A DNA stretch of 64,000 nt from Actinoplanes siamensis (GTDB lineage Bacteria; Actinomycetota; Actinomycetes; Mycobacteriales; Micromonosporaceae), in contig NZ_BOMW01000014.1 of the NCBI RefSeq assembly GCF_016862395.1, positions 62,001 to 126,000 on the forward strand, read 5' to 3'. The notes below the pieces were generated by a model. It saw only the letters and a list, made by a program, of their open reading frames with translations, had not been told where the DNA came from and did no database searches. This document shows, piece by piece, positions 42,963 to 52,805 of this stretch (its first letter is position 1; each line of letters starts with the position of its first letter). The translations under genes were made by a program, and so were the position numbers.

Positions 42963-43745
42963 TCAGCGGGCGAGGACCGCATCCCAGTGACGCCGCCGCT
43001 CCTGCGGCCCGGTCAGCACGCAGTCGCCGCAGGTGCCGCCGCCCGGGATGCGGTAGTAGAGACAACAGTTGCGGCGCACCAGGAACCACCGGTCCCGCCC
43101 CGGATCGGGCCGGACCAGCTCCGCGGTGCCCAGCAGCGGCTCCTGGAGCAGCGCCTGCCCGACGATCCCGGCGGCGCGCGCCGCGTGCTCCGGCACCTGG
43201 TCGGCGATCATCCCGCACGCCCCGCCCAGAGCGGACGCCACGTTGCCCCGCAGCACCAGCGGCGACAGCCCGAACCGCCTGCGGAAGACCTCGAGCACCG
43301 GCTCGACCAGCCGCGCCGTCGCGGTCTCGGCCAGGCTCGCGGCGACCACGCCGGGCGGCTCCGCCGCGCACGGCACGGCCGCCAGCTCCCGGTACGCCAT
43401 CGGCATCGGACCGCCCGGCGCGGGCCGCCACCACAGCCGGTCGAACGCGGGCAGCGGCAGCGCCCCACCGACCGCGGCCGCCGCCAGCAGCGGGGACAGC
43501 AGCCGGGAGGCCAGCCCGAGGAACGTGATCGACGCGACCGCCCGCTCGCCGACGGCCCGCCGGTCCAGCCCGGACATCCGCACCAGGGTGTCGTGCGCCG
43601 CCCGCACCCGCTCGCCGACCACCCGCTCGTCGAGCAGCTCGCTCAACGGCCGCCAGCCCGCGTCCCCGTCCCACGGCTCCCAGGCGAAGTACGGCCCCAG
43701 CCGGGCCGCGGCCGCCAGCGCCTCCACCGATCCCACGGAACTCAC
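42963..43745 (-). CDS. FhuF-like ferric iron reductase
   Basis: 260-aa protein whose C-terminus holds the FhuF-type [2Fe-2S] ligand set CC-x10-C-x2-C: C227, C228, C239 and C242 (NCCLYYRIPGGGTCGDC). FhuF reduces ferric iron in siderophores in the cytoplasm. The N-terminal two-thirds is a helical domain typical of the family (VASITFLGLASRLLSPLLAAAAVG). No siderophore genes are adjacent. It is divergent from the gene at 43784 with 38 nt between starts. Confidence 0.83.
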   Translation of the reverse strand: MSSVGSVEALAAAARLGPYFAWEPWDGDAGWRPLSELLDERVVGERVRAAHDTLVRMSGLDRRAVGERAVASITFLGLASRLLSPLLAAAAVGGALPLPAFDRLWWRPAPGGPMPMAYRELAAVPCAAEPPGVVAASLAETATARLVEPVLEVFRRRFGLSPLVLRGNVASALGGACGMIADQVPEHAARAAGIVGQALLQEPLLGTAELVRPDPGRDRWFLVRRNCCLYYRIPGGGTCGDCVLTGPQERRRHWDAVLAR

Positions 43746-43770
43746 CCTAGGGGGACGCCCCGGGGTCGGC

Positions 43771-43776
43771 TACCGT
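43771..43776 (+). promoter_or_regulatory. -10 box TACCGT of leaderless gene 43784
   Basis: TACCGT ends 7 nt before the ATG at 43784, in the 38-nt divergent spacer with the FhuF-like gene. Confidence 0.5.
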
Positions 43777-43783
43777 CGCCCGG

Positions 43784-44245
43784 ATGGGTGTGCTGTACGA
43801 CTACTTCCGGGCGGCCGGTGACGACGCGGTGCGCCGGCGCCTCGACGAGCGGGACGGCGGCTCCCCGGTGCCCCGCGGATTCCCCGGAGCCGATCTCAAG
43901 GGTATCGATCCCACGATCGCGCTGGGCAAGCTGGTCGGCTTCGCGACCGGCCGGGAGTGGGCTCCCGGCCTGGTCGGCGAGCAATTGATCTGGCCGGCGG
44001 GCGCCCAGCACAACCTGGACCACGAAGGGCCGTGGGTCACCCGGCTCGACGACGCGGCCCGCGACGCGCTCGCCGCGATCCCGGCGGAGCAGGCGCCGGA
44101 ACTGGCCGGTCGCTGGGCGCGGATCGAGGAGTTCTACGGCGGCGTCGACGCCGAGGACCTGCGGGAGGTCCTGGCCCGGGTGGTGGCGCTGGCCGCCGAG
44201 GCCCGTGCGCACGGCGAGTCTCTCTACGTCTGGTGCGCGCTGTAG
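43784..44245 (+). CDS. Hypothetical protein of an actinomycete family
   Basis: 153-aa soluble protein starting [20 protein letters not shown], with [20 protein letters not shown] and [24 protein letters not shown] recall similar uncharacterised proteins (YfbM/DUF1877-like in general layout) in Micromonosporaceae, but no function. The start is fixed by a -10 box 7 nt upstream. The chemoreceptor gene follows 29 nt after its stop and may be co-transcribed. Confidence 0.72.
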   Translation: MGVLYDYFRAAGDDAVRRRLDERDGGSPVPRGFPGADLKGIDPTIALGKLVGFATGREWAPGLVGEQLIWPAGAQHNLDHEGPWVTRLDDAARDALAAIPAEQAPELAGRWARIEEFYGGVDAEDLREVLARVVALAAEARAHGESLYVWCAL

Positions 44246-44274
44246 CCGCGTGTGGCGGGACAGGCGGTCAGCGT

Positions 44275-46041
44275 GTGAGCAGCGGCACTCCGCAACCGGA
44301 CGGCAACGCTCAGACTTTTCGGCGATATGTCGATAACAACATCGTGAAATCGCAGGTACGACGGCTGTGGCCGGTCCTCGGCGCGTTGACCGCGTGCGTC
44401 CTCGGCTTCCTGCTGCTCCGGCAGGTCGCCACCAGCGCTTTCAACGGCCTCGAGGCCCGCCAGGTGGCGCAGGACGCCGATCGGATCCGGATCGGACTCG
44501 ACGGCCAGGCCCGGCTGCTGACCGCGTTCGGTGTGACCAACAGCATCTGGGACGACGTCTACTACGCCATCGGCCGGGACGACGACGAGATGTTCCTGGC
44601 CGACTTCCCCCCGGACACCCAGCATGGCACGAACGGTCTCGACGGCATCCTCGGCATCGGGCCCGACGGCGGCGTCCGCGTCGGCGGCCTGACCACCGAT
44701 GACGACAATTTCGGCCCGATCCCGGCCGGACTCGACGACCCGGCCCTGCTCAAGAAGCTCTACGACCCGTCCGCCCCGGCCGGGACCCCGACCTGTGGGG
44801 TGCTGTCGGCGGGCGGCGGCTACCTGTTCTGTGGTCTCGGCGCGTTTCCCAGCAGCGGCGAGGGCACCCCGTCCGGGGGCTTCATCCTGCTCAAGCAGTT
44901 GAACGGGGACCGGCTCGGCGCGCTCGGCAAGGATCTCAACCTGAGCATCGGCCTGGTCGGCGGCGTGCGGGCGAAGGCGATCGCGCAGCCCACGCTGAGC
45001 AGCACGATCGGCCCGGTCGAGGTGCACACCGCGGTCCTCGGCGCGGACCGGATGGCGGTGGACGCGACAGTCGCCACCGTCGACGACGGCGGCCTGACCC
45101 TGGAGGCGGTGCAGCCCCGGCCGATCTACGCGGCCGCGACCAGCACGGCGTGGCGGCTGTTCGGCCTGATGGCGGTCGCCACGGTGCTGCTGGTCGTGCT
45201 GATGCGCTGGTCCACCCGCCGCGCGCTGCGGACCCGGGTGCGGCCGCTGCGCGAGACCACCGAGCGGATCATCGCCTCCGGCGACCACACCCTGCGGATC
45301 AACGCGACCGGCACGGACGACCTCGCGGCGCTGGGTCGGGCGGTCGACGGGATGCTCGACAAGATCTCGGCGAACGAGGAGCAACTGCGCACCGAGCAGG
45401 AGCAGCGGCAGCACGAGCTGCAGGCGGCCCACGAGGAGCAGACCGCCGCCCAGCGGGAGGCCCAGCGGGCCGCCCGGGAACTGGTCACCGGCACGTCGAC
45501 GGTGGTCAGCGGCCAACTCGCGGACGTCTCCGAGCGGGCCGGGACGGTCTCCGCGGTCGCCGCCAGGATCGAGGGGCAGGTCGCGGACGTACGGGCGGTC
45601 GCCGGTCGCCTGCTCACCGGCAACGCCGCCGCCACCGAGGCGGTCGGTACCCTGCACGCCAGCCTGCGCCGGGTCGACGAGGTGGCCCGGTTCATCGGCG
45701 GCATCGCCAAGCAGACGAACCTGCTCGCCCTCAACGCCACCATCGAGGCGGCCCGGGCGGGGGAGGCCGGCAGGGGCTTCGGCGTGGTCGCCGACGAGGT
45801 GAAGACCCTCGCGCTGACCACCGCGGAGTCCACCCAGACCATCAGCACCACGCTGGACGAGCTGAACGAGCACGTCACAGCGGTCGTCGAGATCATGACG
45901 AAGATGAGCGACGCGATCACCGACATCGACGTCACGACGGCGCGGGCGCAGAGCATGACCGCCGAACAGGCGAACACGCTCGGTGCGCTGACCGGGCAGG
46001 TGTCGGCGGCGATCCGCCGCCTCGACGACCTGGCGGTGTGA
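44275..46041 (+). CDS. Chemoreceptor with CHASE4-like extracellular domain
   Basis: 588-aa methyl-accepting chemotaxis protein. After a cytoplasmic stretch and a membrane helix (about 28-48, [18 protein letters not shown]), a 240-residue extracellular domain with [15 protein letters not shown] suggests a CHASE4 sensor. A second helix ([20 protein letters not shown]) leads to HAMP and a signalling domain with the tip [21 protein letters not shown]. The coiled coil before the signalling part ([20 protein letters not shown]) is unusually charged. The extracellular domain differs from the other two receptors here, so it senses another signal. GTG 44275 is the nearest good start. Confidence 0.88.
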   Translation: MSSGTPQPDGNAQTFRRYVDNNIVKSQVRRLWPVLGALTACVLGFLLLRQVATSAFNGLEARQVAQDADRIRIGLDGQARLLTAFGVTNSIWDDVYYAIGRDDDEMFLADFPPDTQHGTNGLDGILGIGPDGGVRVGGLTTDDDNFGPIPAGLDDPALLKKLYDPSAPAGTPTCGVLSAGGGYLFCGLGAFPSSGEGTPSGGFILLKQLNGDRLGALGKDLNLSIGLVGGVRAKAIAQPTLSSTIGPVEVHTAVLGADRMAVDATVATVDDGGLTLEAVQPRPIYAAATSTAWRLFGLMAVATVLLVVLMRWSTRRALRTRVRPLRETTERIIASGDHTLRINATGTDDLAALGRAVDGMLDKISANEEQLRTEQEQRQHELQAAHEEQTAAQREAQRAARELVTGTSTVVSGQLADVSERAGTVSAVAARIEGQVADVRAVAGRLLTGNAAATEAVGTLHASLRRVDEVARFIGGIAKQTNLLALNATIEAARAGEAGRGFGVVADEVKTLALTTAESTQTISTTLDELNEHVTAVVEIMTKMSDAITDIDVTTARAQSMTAEQANTLGALTGQVSAAIRRLDDLAV

Positions 46042-46043
46042 CA

Positions 46044-46072
46044 GGTGCCGGCCGGCGGGGCCGGCCGGCACC
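46044..46072. terminator. Bidirectional terminator
   Basis: 13-bp perfect stem (46044-46056 with 46060-46072) and GGG loop between the convergent chemoreceptor and DJ-1/PfpI genes. Confidence 0.85.
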
Positions 46073-46080
46073 CGGACCGG

Positions 46081-46626
46081 TCACGCCCGCCCGGCCACCT
46101 GGGCCAGCAGCTGCTCGCAGAAGGCCGGCAGGTCGTCGGGCTTGCGGCTGGTGACCAGCGTCCCGTCGACGTGCACCTGCTCGTCGACCCAGGTGCCGCC
46201 GGCGTTCGTCACGTCGGTGCGCAGGCTGGGCCAGCTGGTCAGCGTCCGGCCCTTGACGGCGCCCGCCTCGACCAGCGTCCACGGGCCGTGGCAGATCGCG
46301 GCGACCGGCTTGCCGCTGGCCACGAAGTCCCGGACGAACCGGACCGCTGTCGGGTCGGTGCGCAGGAAGTCCGGGTTCGCGACGCCGCCGGGCAGGACCA
46401 GGGCGTCGTACGAGGCGACGTGCGCGTCCTTGACCAGCTTGTCCACCGCGTACGTCCCGGCCTTGTCGAGGTGATTGAGGGCCTGGATCTCACCGTCCTT
46501 GATCGAGATCAGTTCGGCGGTCCCGCCGGCGTTCTCGACCGCCTTGCGGGGTTCGGTGTACTCGACCTCCTCTACGCCGTCGGTGGCGAGGAAGGCGATG
46601 CGTTTGCCGTGAATGTCGTCAGCCAT
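46081..46626 (-). CDS. DJ-1/PfpI-family protein (YhbO-like)
   Basis: 181-aa class-I-glutamine-amidotransferase-like protein of the DJ-1/PfpI superfamily. The nucleophilic cysteine is in VAAICHGPW (nucleophile elbow), and the acidic partner near the N-terminus is in GVEEVEYTEPRKAVENAG. Relatives act as glyoxalase III, deglycase or stress protease/chaperone. The ATG at 46626 begins MADDIHGKRIAFLATDGVEE; the longer frame upstream is not coding-like. It stands alone. Confidence 0.88.
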   Translation of the reverse strand: MADDIHGKRIAFLATDGVEEVEYTEPRKAVENAGGTAELISIKDGEIQALNHLDKAGTYAVDKLVKDAHVASYDALVLPGGVANPDFLRTDPTAVRFVRDFVASGKPVAAICHGPWTLVEAGAVKGRTLTSWPSLRTDVTNAGGTWVDEQVHVDGTLVTSRKPDDLPAFCEQLLAQVAGRA

Positions 46627-46823
46627 GCGCGTCGGGTTCCCGGCGCGCGATCGGGTAAACCTGGCCGTGCCGGTATGCGTCCGGCATGACCTTTCCCGGC
46701 GCCGCCGCTTTCCCGGTGATGTGGAGCGGCTCGTCGGCAACGTGATCGCCGCCCGCGGCCACCGCCACGGAGCGCGCGACCGGGAGGACGCACCCGGGTG
46801 ACGGCGGCGCACCCGGCGGGGCT

Positions 46824-48305
46824 TCACAGCACGACCGGGTGGCCGTCCGCGCGGGGGTCGCTAGCCGCGGCCAGCATGCCGTCGCGGAGGCGGGCCACCT
46901 GCACGTGACCGGCGTCGTCGTGCCGCTCCGCGGTCGTCTCCACGACCAGGCCCAGCTCGCCCGCCACGGACCGCAACCCGGCCGCGCCCGGCGTGCCCGG
47001 CTCCAGCAGCAGCGTCGGGGCCGCCCGGTCGATCTCCTCGGCCCCGATCACCCACCGGGGCCTGGCCAGCAGCCCGTCCAGATCCGTCGCGGCGAGCACG
47101 TCGGTGGCGACCTGGGCGAGGATCCACGGCTGCGACCGCCCGCCCTGACAGCCCAGCGCCACCACGGTGCCGCCGTCCACCGCGAGAGTGGGGCAGAGCG
47201 TGTGCGGGGGCCGCGCGCCCGGCGCCAGCCGGGCCGGGTGCGCCGGGTCGAGGCGGAACGAGGACCCCCGGTTGTGCAGGACGATGCCGGTTTGCGGCTC
47301 CAGCAGCCCGGACCCGAAGCTCTGGAAGACGCTCTGGATCAGCGTGACCGCGGTGCCGTCGGAGTCCACGGCGGCGACCGCCACGGTGTCACCGGCCGGC
47401 CGTGGCCCGGTCGCGACGTCGCCGGCGGGCCGGCCGGTGGCCGGGCCGCGCAGCAGCAGGCCGTCCAGGTCGACCGGCCCGGTTCGCGGGTCGCCGAGCA
47501 GCCGGTCCCGGACCAGCCGGGCGCGGTGCGCGTCGGCCAGCAGGGCCGGCGAGCCGGCGATCGCCAGGAACGTCGCGCCCTGCACCGGCGGCGGTGCGGC
47601 GTACCAGGTCACCCCGCCGGCCACCCGGCTCAGCGGTTCGGCCACCTCGGCCCGGTGCGCCGCGAAGTCCGCGGCGGACAGCGGGCTGCCCAGCGCGGCG
47701 AGACCGGCGACCAGGCGGTCCGCCAGCTGTCCGGAGTAGAACGACCGCCAGTCGGCGGCCAGCGCGTCGAAGGTCGCCGCCAGCGCCGGCTGCACCAGCG
47801 TGCCGACCGGTTCGCCGTCGCGGCCGAGCAGCAGGGCGGACAGGCCCGGATCGGCGCGGATGTCGTCGAGCCGGCGGAGAACGGCCCGCCGCAGGCCGCG
47901 GCTGACCGGCGCCCCACCCGCCGCGGCCTCCCGGGCCGGGGCGAACAGGCCGGCCAGCGGCAGCCGGGCGCCGAGCCCGGCGATCGCGGCCCACCCGGCG
48001 ACCACGCCCGGCACGGTCACCGTCTGCGGCCCGCCGGACGGCATGCGCGGGCCGGCGGCGCGCAGCGCCTCGATGTCGGCCGCCGCGGCGGCCGCCCCGA
48101 TGGACAGCACCGCCCGTGGCGCCTGCCCGGCCGGCCGGACGACGGCGACCAGGTCGCCGCCGACCGAGCACTGGTGCGGATAGACCACGGTGAGCGCCGC
48201 CGCGGCCGCCAGCGCCGCGTCCAGCGCGTTGCCGCCGGCGGCCACCACGGCCCGCGCGGCCTCGGCGGCGGCCGGATGCGGAGCGGCGAGCGCGACCGCC
48301 GTCAT
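46824..48305 (-). CDS. Gamma-glutamyltransferase-family protein
   Basis: 493-aa Ntn-hydrolase-fold protein of the gamma-glutamyltranspeptidase family. The N-terminal ARAVVAAGGNALDAALAAAAALTVVYPHQCSVGGDL is characteristic. The autocatalytic cleavage site should be the threonine of GDTVAVAAVDSDGTAVTLIQSVFQSFGSG around residue 313, where classical enzymes have TTHF/TTHY; here TVAV, so processing and activity are less certain. No signal peptide is present, so it would be cytoplasmic, unlike most family members. It could hydrolyse gamma-glutamyl or related amides. Confidence 0.8.
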   Translation of the reverse strand: MTAVALAAPHPAAAEAARAVVAAGGNALDAALAAAAALTVVYPHQCSVGGDLVAVVRPAGQAPRAVLSIGAAAAAADIEALRAAGPRMPSGGPQTVTVPGVVAGWAAIAGLGARLPLAGLFAPAREAAAGGAPVSRGLRRAVLRRLDDIRADPGLSALLLGRDGEPVGTLVQPALAATFDALAADWRSFYSGQLADRLVAGLAALGSPLSAADFAAHRAEVAEPLSRVAGGVTWYAAPPPVQGATFLAIAGSPALLADAHRARLVRDRLLGDPRTGPVDLDGLLLRGPATGRPAGDVATGPRPAGDTVAVAAVDSDGTAVTLIQSVFQSFGSGLLEPQTGIVLHNRGSSFRLDPAHPARLAPGARPPHTLCPTLAVDGGTVVALGCQGGRSQPWILAQVATDVLAATDLDGLLARPRWVIGAEEIDRAAPTLLLEPGTPGAAGLRSVAGELGLVVETTAERHDDAGHVQVARLRDGMLAAASDPRADGHPVVL

Positions 48306-48509
48306 CTGTCGGTTCCGGGTGTGGGGCGCACGGATCGGAACTGTACCGGCGGGGTCACGCCACCCACGATCTGCCGGGCGGGCGCCGTCATGGGGGCCTT
48401 GCCGACAATGCTCGTCGCATGATCAGGCAGGGTGCCGTGCCTTCGGGCGACGACTGTTCCGGTATGCCGGTCCAGCGACCGCCGGCGATGGTCGTGACGA
48501 CGCCTGCGG

Positions 48510-48995
48510 TCAGGTGGCGTAGTCCGCGGCGACCCGGCGGAGGTCCGGGTCGCCGCTGTCCCCGGCCCAGCTGGTCAGCCGTGCCAGCATGGCCCGCGAG
48601 CTGTGGTCCCCGAGGTGGTCGAGCAGTTCGGCGAGGCGGCGGCACTCGGACGCGCCGCACGCCGGGTCCGCCAGGCGATCCGCCACGATCCGCCGGAGCC
48701 GCACGGTGACCTGGTCGCGCCGGCCCGCCGCGACCGCCTTGCGCGCGCGGCCGGCGAAGCGCAGCGACATGGCCCGGTCGACGAGCAGCGGGAGCAGGTC
48801 CGGAACGTCCTCGGGATGCTCCCGCAGGAACTCGAGAGCCGCGCCGACCTCGGAAGGGTCCGCGTCGCGCGCCTGGTCCAGCGCCCCGGCCAGGATCTCC
48901 CGGCGCGCCGCCGGATGCCTGTGGAACTCGTCGCGTGCGGCCAGCATCTCCGCCCGGGCGTCCAGGTATCGCGTCCACCGCCTGCGATCGTTCAC
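48510..48995 (-). CDS. Hypothetical helical protein
   Basis: 161-aa soluble protein, arginine- and alanine-rich and almost all helical (YLDARAEMLAARDEFHRHPAARRE, then ALEFLREHPEDVPDLLPLLVDRAM). The pattern of short helices resembles HEAT/armadillo-like repeats. I do not recognise a family. ATG at 48995. No operon partner. Confidence 0.5.
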   Translation of the reverse strand: MNDRRRWTRYLDARAEMLAARDEFHRHPAARREILAGALDQARDADPSEVGAALEFLREHPEDVPDLLPLLVDRAMSLRFAGRARKAVAAGRRDQVTVRLRRIVADRLADPACGASECRRLAELLDHLGDHSSRAMLARLTSWAGDSGDPDLRRVAADYAT

Positions 48996-49214
48996 GACAC
49001 CTCCTGCGCGGAGCCCCCACTCTAGGAGAGCCGCACCACACCGTCGTCGATTGACATGTCAACTACGTCTTGGCCTGGTTGACACGTCAGTCAAAGGAAG
49101 GCGCTGTCCTGAGTGGTCTGGAATTCGGCCCGGTACACCTTCGGCGCCGTGCCGCTGCCCGCCGCGGGCGAGTGGTGGTCCCAGTCTTTTTCGGATCTCG
49201 GCGGAGCGGCCTGA

Positions 49215-50150
49215 TTGGTGGGTGATCTTCCGGGTACAAGCTCGGCCGTGCTGATCGAACCGCCCGACCTGCCCCTGCCCGGGCACGGCGCCACCGCTGA
49301 ACGTTTCCGCAGCCTGACCGCGTTGGGCCGGGCCGATCTGGTCGCCTGCCGAATCGCTGAGGGGCATGCCGACGCGGTCGCGATCCGGGCCGAGCTGGGC
49401 GACGCCGGGCAGAGCGGGGGCCGCTGGGGTGTCTGGGCCGAGGTTCCCTCGTCGGTACGGGCCGAGCGCGGCCCCGAGGGGTGGCGGCTCTCCGGCGACC
49501 GCCCGTGGTGCCCGGGAGCGGCCTGGTGCACCGACGCGCTGGTGACCGCCGTCGCCGAGGACGGCATCCGGCTCTTCGCGGTGCGCAACGAGGGGCCGTT
49601 CGTGCAGCCGCTGGACGGCACCTGGCCGGCGATCGGCATGGCCGGCAGCGACAGCCGCACGGTCCGGTTCACCGGCGCCCCGGCCCGTCCGGTCGGCGGT
49701 CCCGGCGAGTACGCCGGCCGCCCCGGCTTCTGGCACGCCGGGATCGGGGTCGCCGCCTGCTGGTTCGGTGGCGCCCTGGGGGTCGCGGACACGCTGCTCG
49801 CCGCGGCCCGCCGCAAGGGACTGAACCCGCACGCCCTGGCCCATCTGGGCGCGGTCGACGTCGCCCTGGGCGCGGCCGGCGCGGTGTTGGCCGACGCGGC
49901 GGCCCGGATCGACGCCGACCCGGAGGCCGACGCGCGCCGGCTCGCCCTGCGCGTGCGCTCGACAGTCGAGGCGGCCGCCACCGAGGTGATCGACCGGGTC
50001 GGCCGGGCGCTCGGCGCCGGCCCGCTCTGCCAGGACCCCGGGCACGCGCAGCGGGTCACCGACCTGACCGTCTACCTGCGACAGAGCCGTGCCGAGACGG
50101 ACCTGGAACAGCTCGGCCGGGCGCTGTCCGTGGAGGATCCGCGGTGGTGA
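49215..50150 (+). CDS. Acyl-CoA dehydrogenase-like protein, probably inactive as such
   Basis: 311-aa protein with an acyl-CoA-dehydrogenase middle domain (VWAEVPSSVRAERGPEGWRLSGDRPWCPGAAWCTDALV) and a helical C-terminal domain (GVADTLLAAARRKGLNPHALAHLGAVDVALG). It lacks most of the normal N-terminal domain and has no EGT-type catalytic glutamate at the end (TVYLRQSRAETDLEQLGRAL), as in short ACAD-like proteins of actinomycetes. The start is uncertain: TTG 49215, GTG 49218 or GTG 49245 (VLIEPPDLPLPG). Substrate unknown. Confidence 0.68.
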   Translation: MVGDLPGTSSAVLIEPPDLPLPGHGATAERFRSLTALGRADLVACRIAEGHADAVAIRAELGDAGQSGGRWGVWAEVPSSVRAERGPEGWRLSGDRPWCPGAAWCTDALVTAVAEDGIRLFAVRNEGPFVQPLDGTWPAIGMAGSDSRTVRFTGAPARPVGGPGEYAGRPGFWHAGIGVAACWFGGALGVADTLLAAARRKGLNPHALAHLGAVDVALGAAGAVLADAAARIDADPEADARRLALRVRSTVEAAATEVIDRVGRALGAGPLCQDPGHAQRVTDLTVYLRQSRAETDLEQLGRALSVEDPRW

Positions 50151-50260
50151 GGCGCCGGCCATCCCGGCCACGAGACGGCTGGCCGCGCCGCCGCACCTGC
50201 CCACCGGCTTCACCCGCCCGTTCGAGGTGATCTTCGACGGCGCGGGCGGATCTCCGGCGG

Positions 50261-51739
50261 TCATGACAGGCTGACGTCGTCGAACCAGACCACGCCGGTG
50301 TTGTCGCCGGACTTCAGGTGCAACTGCACCCCGGCGGCTCCTCGCGGCGCGACCGTGTCGATGGACAGCTTCGTCCAGCCGGTCGTGCCCGGCGGCAGCC
50401 GCCGCGACGGGGTTTCGGAGATCCACTGGCCCTCGGCGCCGAACCAGCTCAGCGAGATCTCCGTCAGCCCGGTGGCGCGCGACCCGCGCGCCCAGGCCGA
50501 CGCCGACCAGCGCTGGCCAGCCTGCACCGGGGTGACGGGGGAGATCCGCAGCGACGGCAACCCCCTGTCGGCGCGCCCGGTGCGGGCGAACCGCACCGAC
50601 CGCCGGCCGGAGTGCGCGACCTCGCCCGTCTGCTGCGCCAGGCCGGCCTCCGGCAGGTTCTCCTGCCACGGCGAGTCGCTGGCCTTCTGCTCGAAGCCCA
50701 GGTTGAGCACCTCGTTGCCGGGTTCCCTGCCGCTCCACGCGGTCCGGACCACCGCCGCGGCCGGCTTGGCCGTGCCGTCGGTGCGGTAGAGGCCGAACTG
50801 GTACTGCGCGGGCAGCGTGGAGACCACCGAGTTGGACGGGATCGCGCCGTCGGCGAAGTCGGTGAGCGTCCACGGCGCCACCGAGTCCACCCCGGCCACC
50901 GCGGCCGCGCGGAACACCCGGGCCAGGTACGCCGCCTGCTCGCCGGCGCTGCTCGCGGTCGTGCTCAGTCCGGTCTCGCCGATCACCATGGGCTTCGGCG
51001 CGACCGCGGCCTTGGCCTTGCGGATGTCGGCCAGTGCCTGCTCCGAGGCGCCGTAGAAGTGGAAGTCGTAGTAGTCCAGCGCCACGGTGCCGAGCGTGCG
51101 CTTGAGCCGGGCCAGACCGGGCGGGCCGGCGTGCCCGTCGACCGAGAGGGTGAGCGGCATGCGCGGCGCGAACCTGCGGATCGCCGGAATCACCCGGCGC
51201 ACCCACGTCATGGCCGCCCGGTCCGCCGGCGAGATCTCGTTCTTCACCTCGACCGCGATCACCCGCGGGTCGTCGGCGTACGGCCCGACCACGGCCTCGG
51301 CCCAGGCGGCGCTGCCCTGGACGTTGTCGTAGTCCGCCCACCAGTCGAACAGGGTCAGCTTCACGGCCAAGCCGTGCCGCGCGGCGGTGTGGATCATGTC
51401 GCCGAGCCGGTCCAGGTACTCCGGTTTCGGCTTCGGGAAGCCGAAGACCTGGGGGAAGACCACGATCCGTACGCTGTCCGCGCCGAGCCCGGCCGCCTTG
51501 GCCAGGTCCTTGTCCACCTGCTTCGCGTCGAACTGGGTCCACATCGCCGACCAGCCGGCGTCCGACGGGTAGTAGTTGATGGTCCGCGAGGTGCGGACCG
51601 CCTCCAGCCGGCTGCGCATGGTCGGGGTGGGGGCGGCGGCCTGGGCACCGGGTCCGGCGAGGGCGGGCACCGACGGCGCCAGGGCGCACGCGGTCAGCAG
51701 AAAGGACAGGGCGAGCGTACGGAACCGGGCACTGCTCAT
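50261..51739 (-). CDS. Secreted glycoside hydrolase, GH5-like clan A, with C-terminal carbohydrate-binding domain
   Basis: 492-aa exported protein: signal peptide (about residues 1-28, LALSFLLTACALAPSVPALA), a TIM-barrel domain to about 330, and a beta-sandwich C-terminal domain (about 340-492) ending VVWFDDVSLS, typical of CBM4/9-type modules. The acid/base glutamate is in AVEVKNEIS and the nucleophile in VIGETGLS, the two clan-A signatures. It should attack a beta-linked polysaccharide such as a glucan or mannan outside the cell. ATG 51739 is chosen since upstream residues are not signal-like. Confidence 0.83.
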   Translation of the reverse strand: MSSARFRTLALSFLLTACALAPSVPALAGPGAQAAAPTPTMRSRLEAVRTSRTINYYPSDAGWSAMWTQFDAKQVDKDLAKAAGLGADSVRIVVFPQVFGFPKPKPEYLDRLGDMIHTAARHGLAVKLTLFDWWADYDNVQGSAAWAEAVVGPYADDPRVIAVEVKNEISPADRAAMTWVRRVIPAIRRFAPRMPLTLSVDGHAGPPGLARLKRTLGTVALDYYDFHFYGASEQALADIRKAKAAVAPKPMVIGETGLSTTASSAGEQAAYLARVFRAAAVAGVDSVAPWTLTDFADGAIPSNSVVSTLPAQYQFGLYRTDGTAKPAAAVVRTAWSGREPGNEVLNLGFEQKASDSPWQENLPEAGLAQQTGEVAHSGRRSVRFARTGRADRGLPSLRISPVTPVQAGQRWSASAWARGSRATGLTEISLSWFGAEGQWISETPSRRLPPGTTGWTKLSIDTVAPRGAAGVQLHLKSGDNTGVVWFDDVSLS

Positions 51740-51846
51740 CGTGTACGGCGTCCCTTCACGTCGTCGAGGTGGCAGTGTCCGTTTCGGTAGGGAGCGGATC
51801 ATCCGGAGTTCAGAGTGGTTGCGAACAGGAGTGCGTCCGGTGCCCC

Positions 51847-51852
51847 TACGAT
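51847..51852 (+). promoter_or_regulatory. -10 box TACGAT of metallophosphatase gene
   Basis: TACGAT ends 8 nt before the GTG at 51861 and selects that start over a longer frame. Confidence 0.42.
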
Positions 51853-51860
51853 TGGCGTTC

Positions 51861-52646
51861 GTGCACCGGTCGCTCGAACGCATCGCCCTGATCTCCGACG
51901 TCCACGGCAACCTGACCGCGCTGGAGGCCGTGCTGGCCGACATCGACGCCCGCGGCATCGAGCTGATCTACAACCTGGGCGACTACGTGGGCAAGGGCCC
52001 GCGCGGCCGCGAGGTGGTGGAGCTGTGCCGGCAACGCTGCGCGGTGAACCTCCTGGGCAACTGGGACGACTTCCTGCCCGACCCGGCGCGCGCCTACGAC
52101 AACGAGGCGATGGCCTGGTGGCTGGCGCAGCTCGGCCCGGGCCAGGCGGAGTGGCTACGTGGCCTGCCGTTCTGCCACGACTTCCGGATCAGCGGCCGTT
52201 GGGTGCGGCTCTTCCACGCCTCGGCGACCAGCGTGCACCACCGGGTCCGCTTCGACCACGACGAACAGCAGTTCCTGGAGATGTTCGCCAACACCCCGGC
52301 GACCGGCTCGCAGGTCACGCCGGCGGTCGTCGGGTACGGCGACACGCACGACCCGTTCTACGAGGTGGGCCCGGGCGGCCGGACGCTGTTCAACACCGGC
52401 AGCGTCGGCAACTCGATGGACGATCCGACCCCGGTGTACGCGATCGTCGAGGGCGTTCCGGACTCCCCGGACCCGGCGCCGTTCTCGGTGCAGTTCGTCC
52501 GGGTGCCCTGCGATCAGGAGGCCGAGATCGCCGTGGCGGCCCGGCTCGGCATGCCGGAGCTCGACGGCTACATCTCCGAGCTGCGCCACGGCATCTACCG
52601 CGGAAAGATGCACGACCCGGCCGCGCCCACCTACCACCGGCGGTGA
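51861..52646 (+). CDS. Metallophosphatase-family protein (YfcE/MJ0936-like)
   Basis: 261-aa calcineurin-like phosphoesterase. Metal-binding motifs are DVHGN near residue 13, GDYVGKGP, GNWDD and GDTH (VVGYGDTHDPFY), followed by LFNTGSVGNSMDD. The fold is that of YfcE-type phosphodiesterases; natural substrates are unknown, so a nuclease or nucleotide phosphatase role cannot be chosen. The start is GTG 51861, leaderless. It is divergent from the secreted glycosidase. Confidence 0.85.
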   Translation: MHRSLERIALISDVHGNLTALEAVLADIDARGIELIYNLGDYVGKGPRGREVVELCRQRCAVNLLGNWDDFLPDPARAYDNEAMAWWLAQLGPGQAEWLRGLPFCHDFRISGRWVRLFHASATSVHHRVRFDHDEQQFLEMFANTPATGSQVTPAVVGYGDTHDPFYEVGPGGRTLFNTGSVGNSMDDPTPVYAIVEGVPDSPDPAPFSVQFVRVPCDQEAEIAVAARLGMPELDGYISELRHGIYRGKMHDPAAPTYHRR

Positions 52647-52805
52647 TCCGTCCGCGGCCTTCCCGGTCACGATCCGACGGCGCTGGCACGCGATGAGCCC
52701 GCTCCCGGGGCGCACCCTGACGCCGTCACCCCGGCGCGGGGCGGAACCTCGCTGTCGTCTCCTGCCCGGAGCTTGCGCGCGCGGGACCGGTTCTCCCGCG
52801 TCCCG

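Noticed and set aside
49059..51689. 876-residue minus-strand open frame
   Set aside because: Spans the acyl-CoA-dehydrogenase-like gene antisense and the glycosidase out of frame; low-complexity R/G-rich product.
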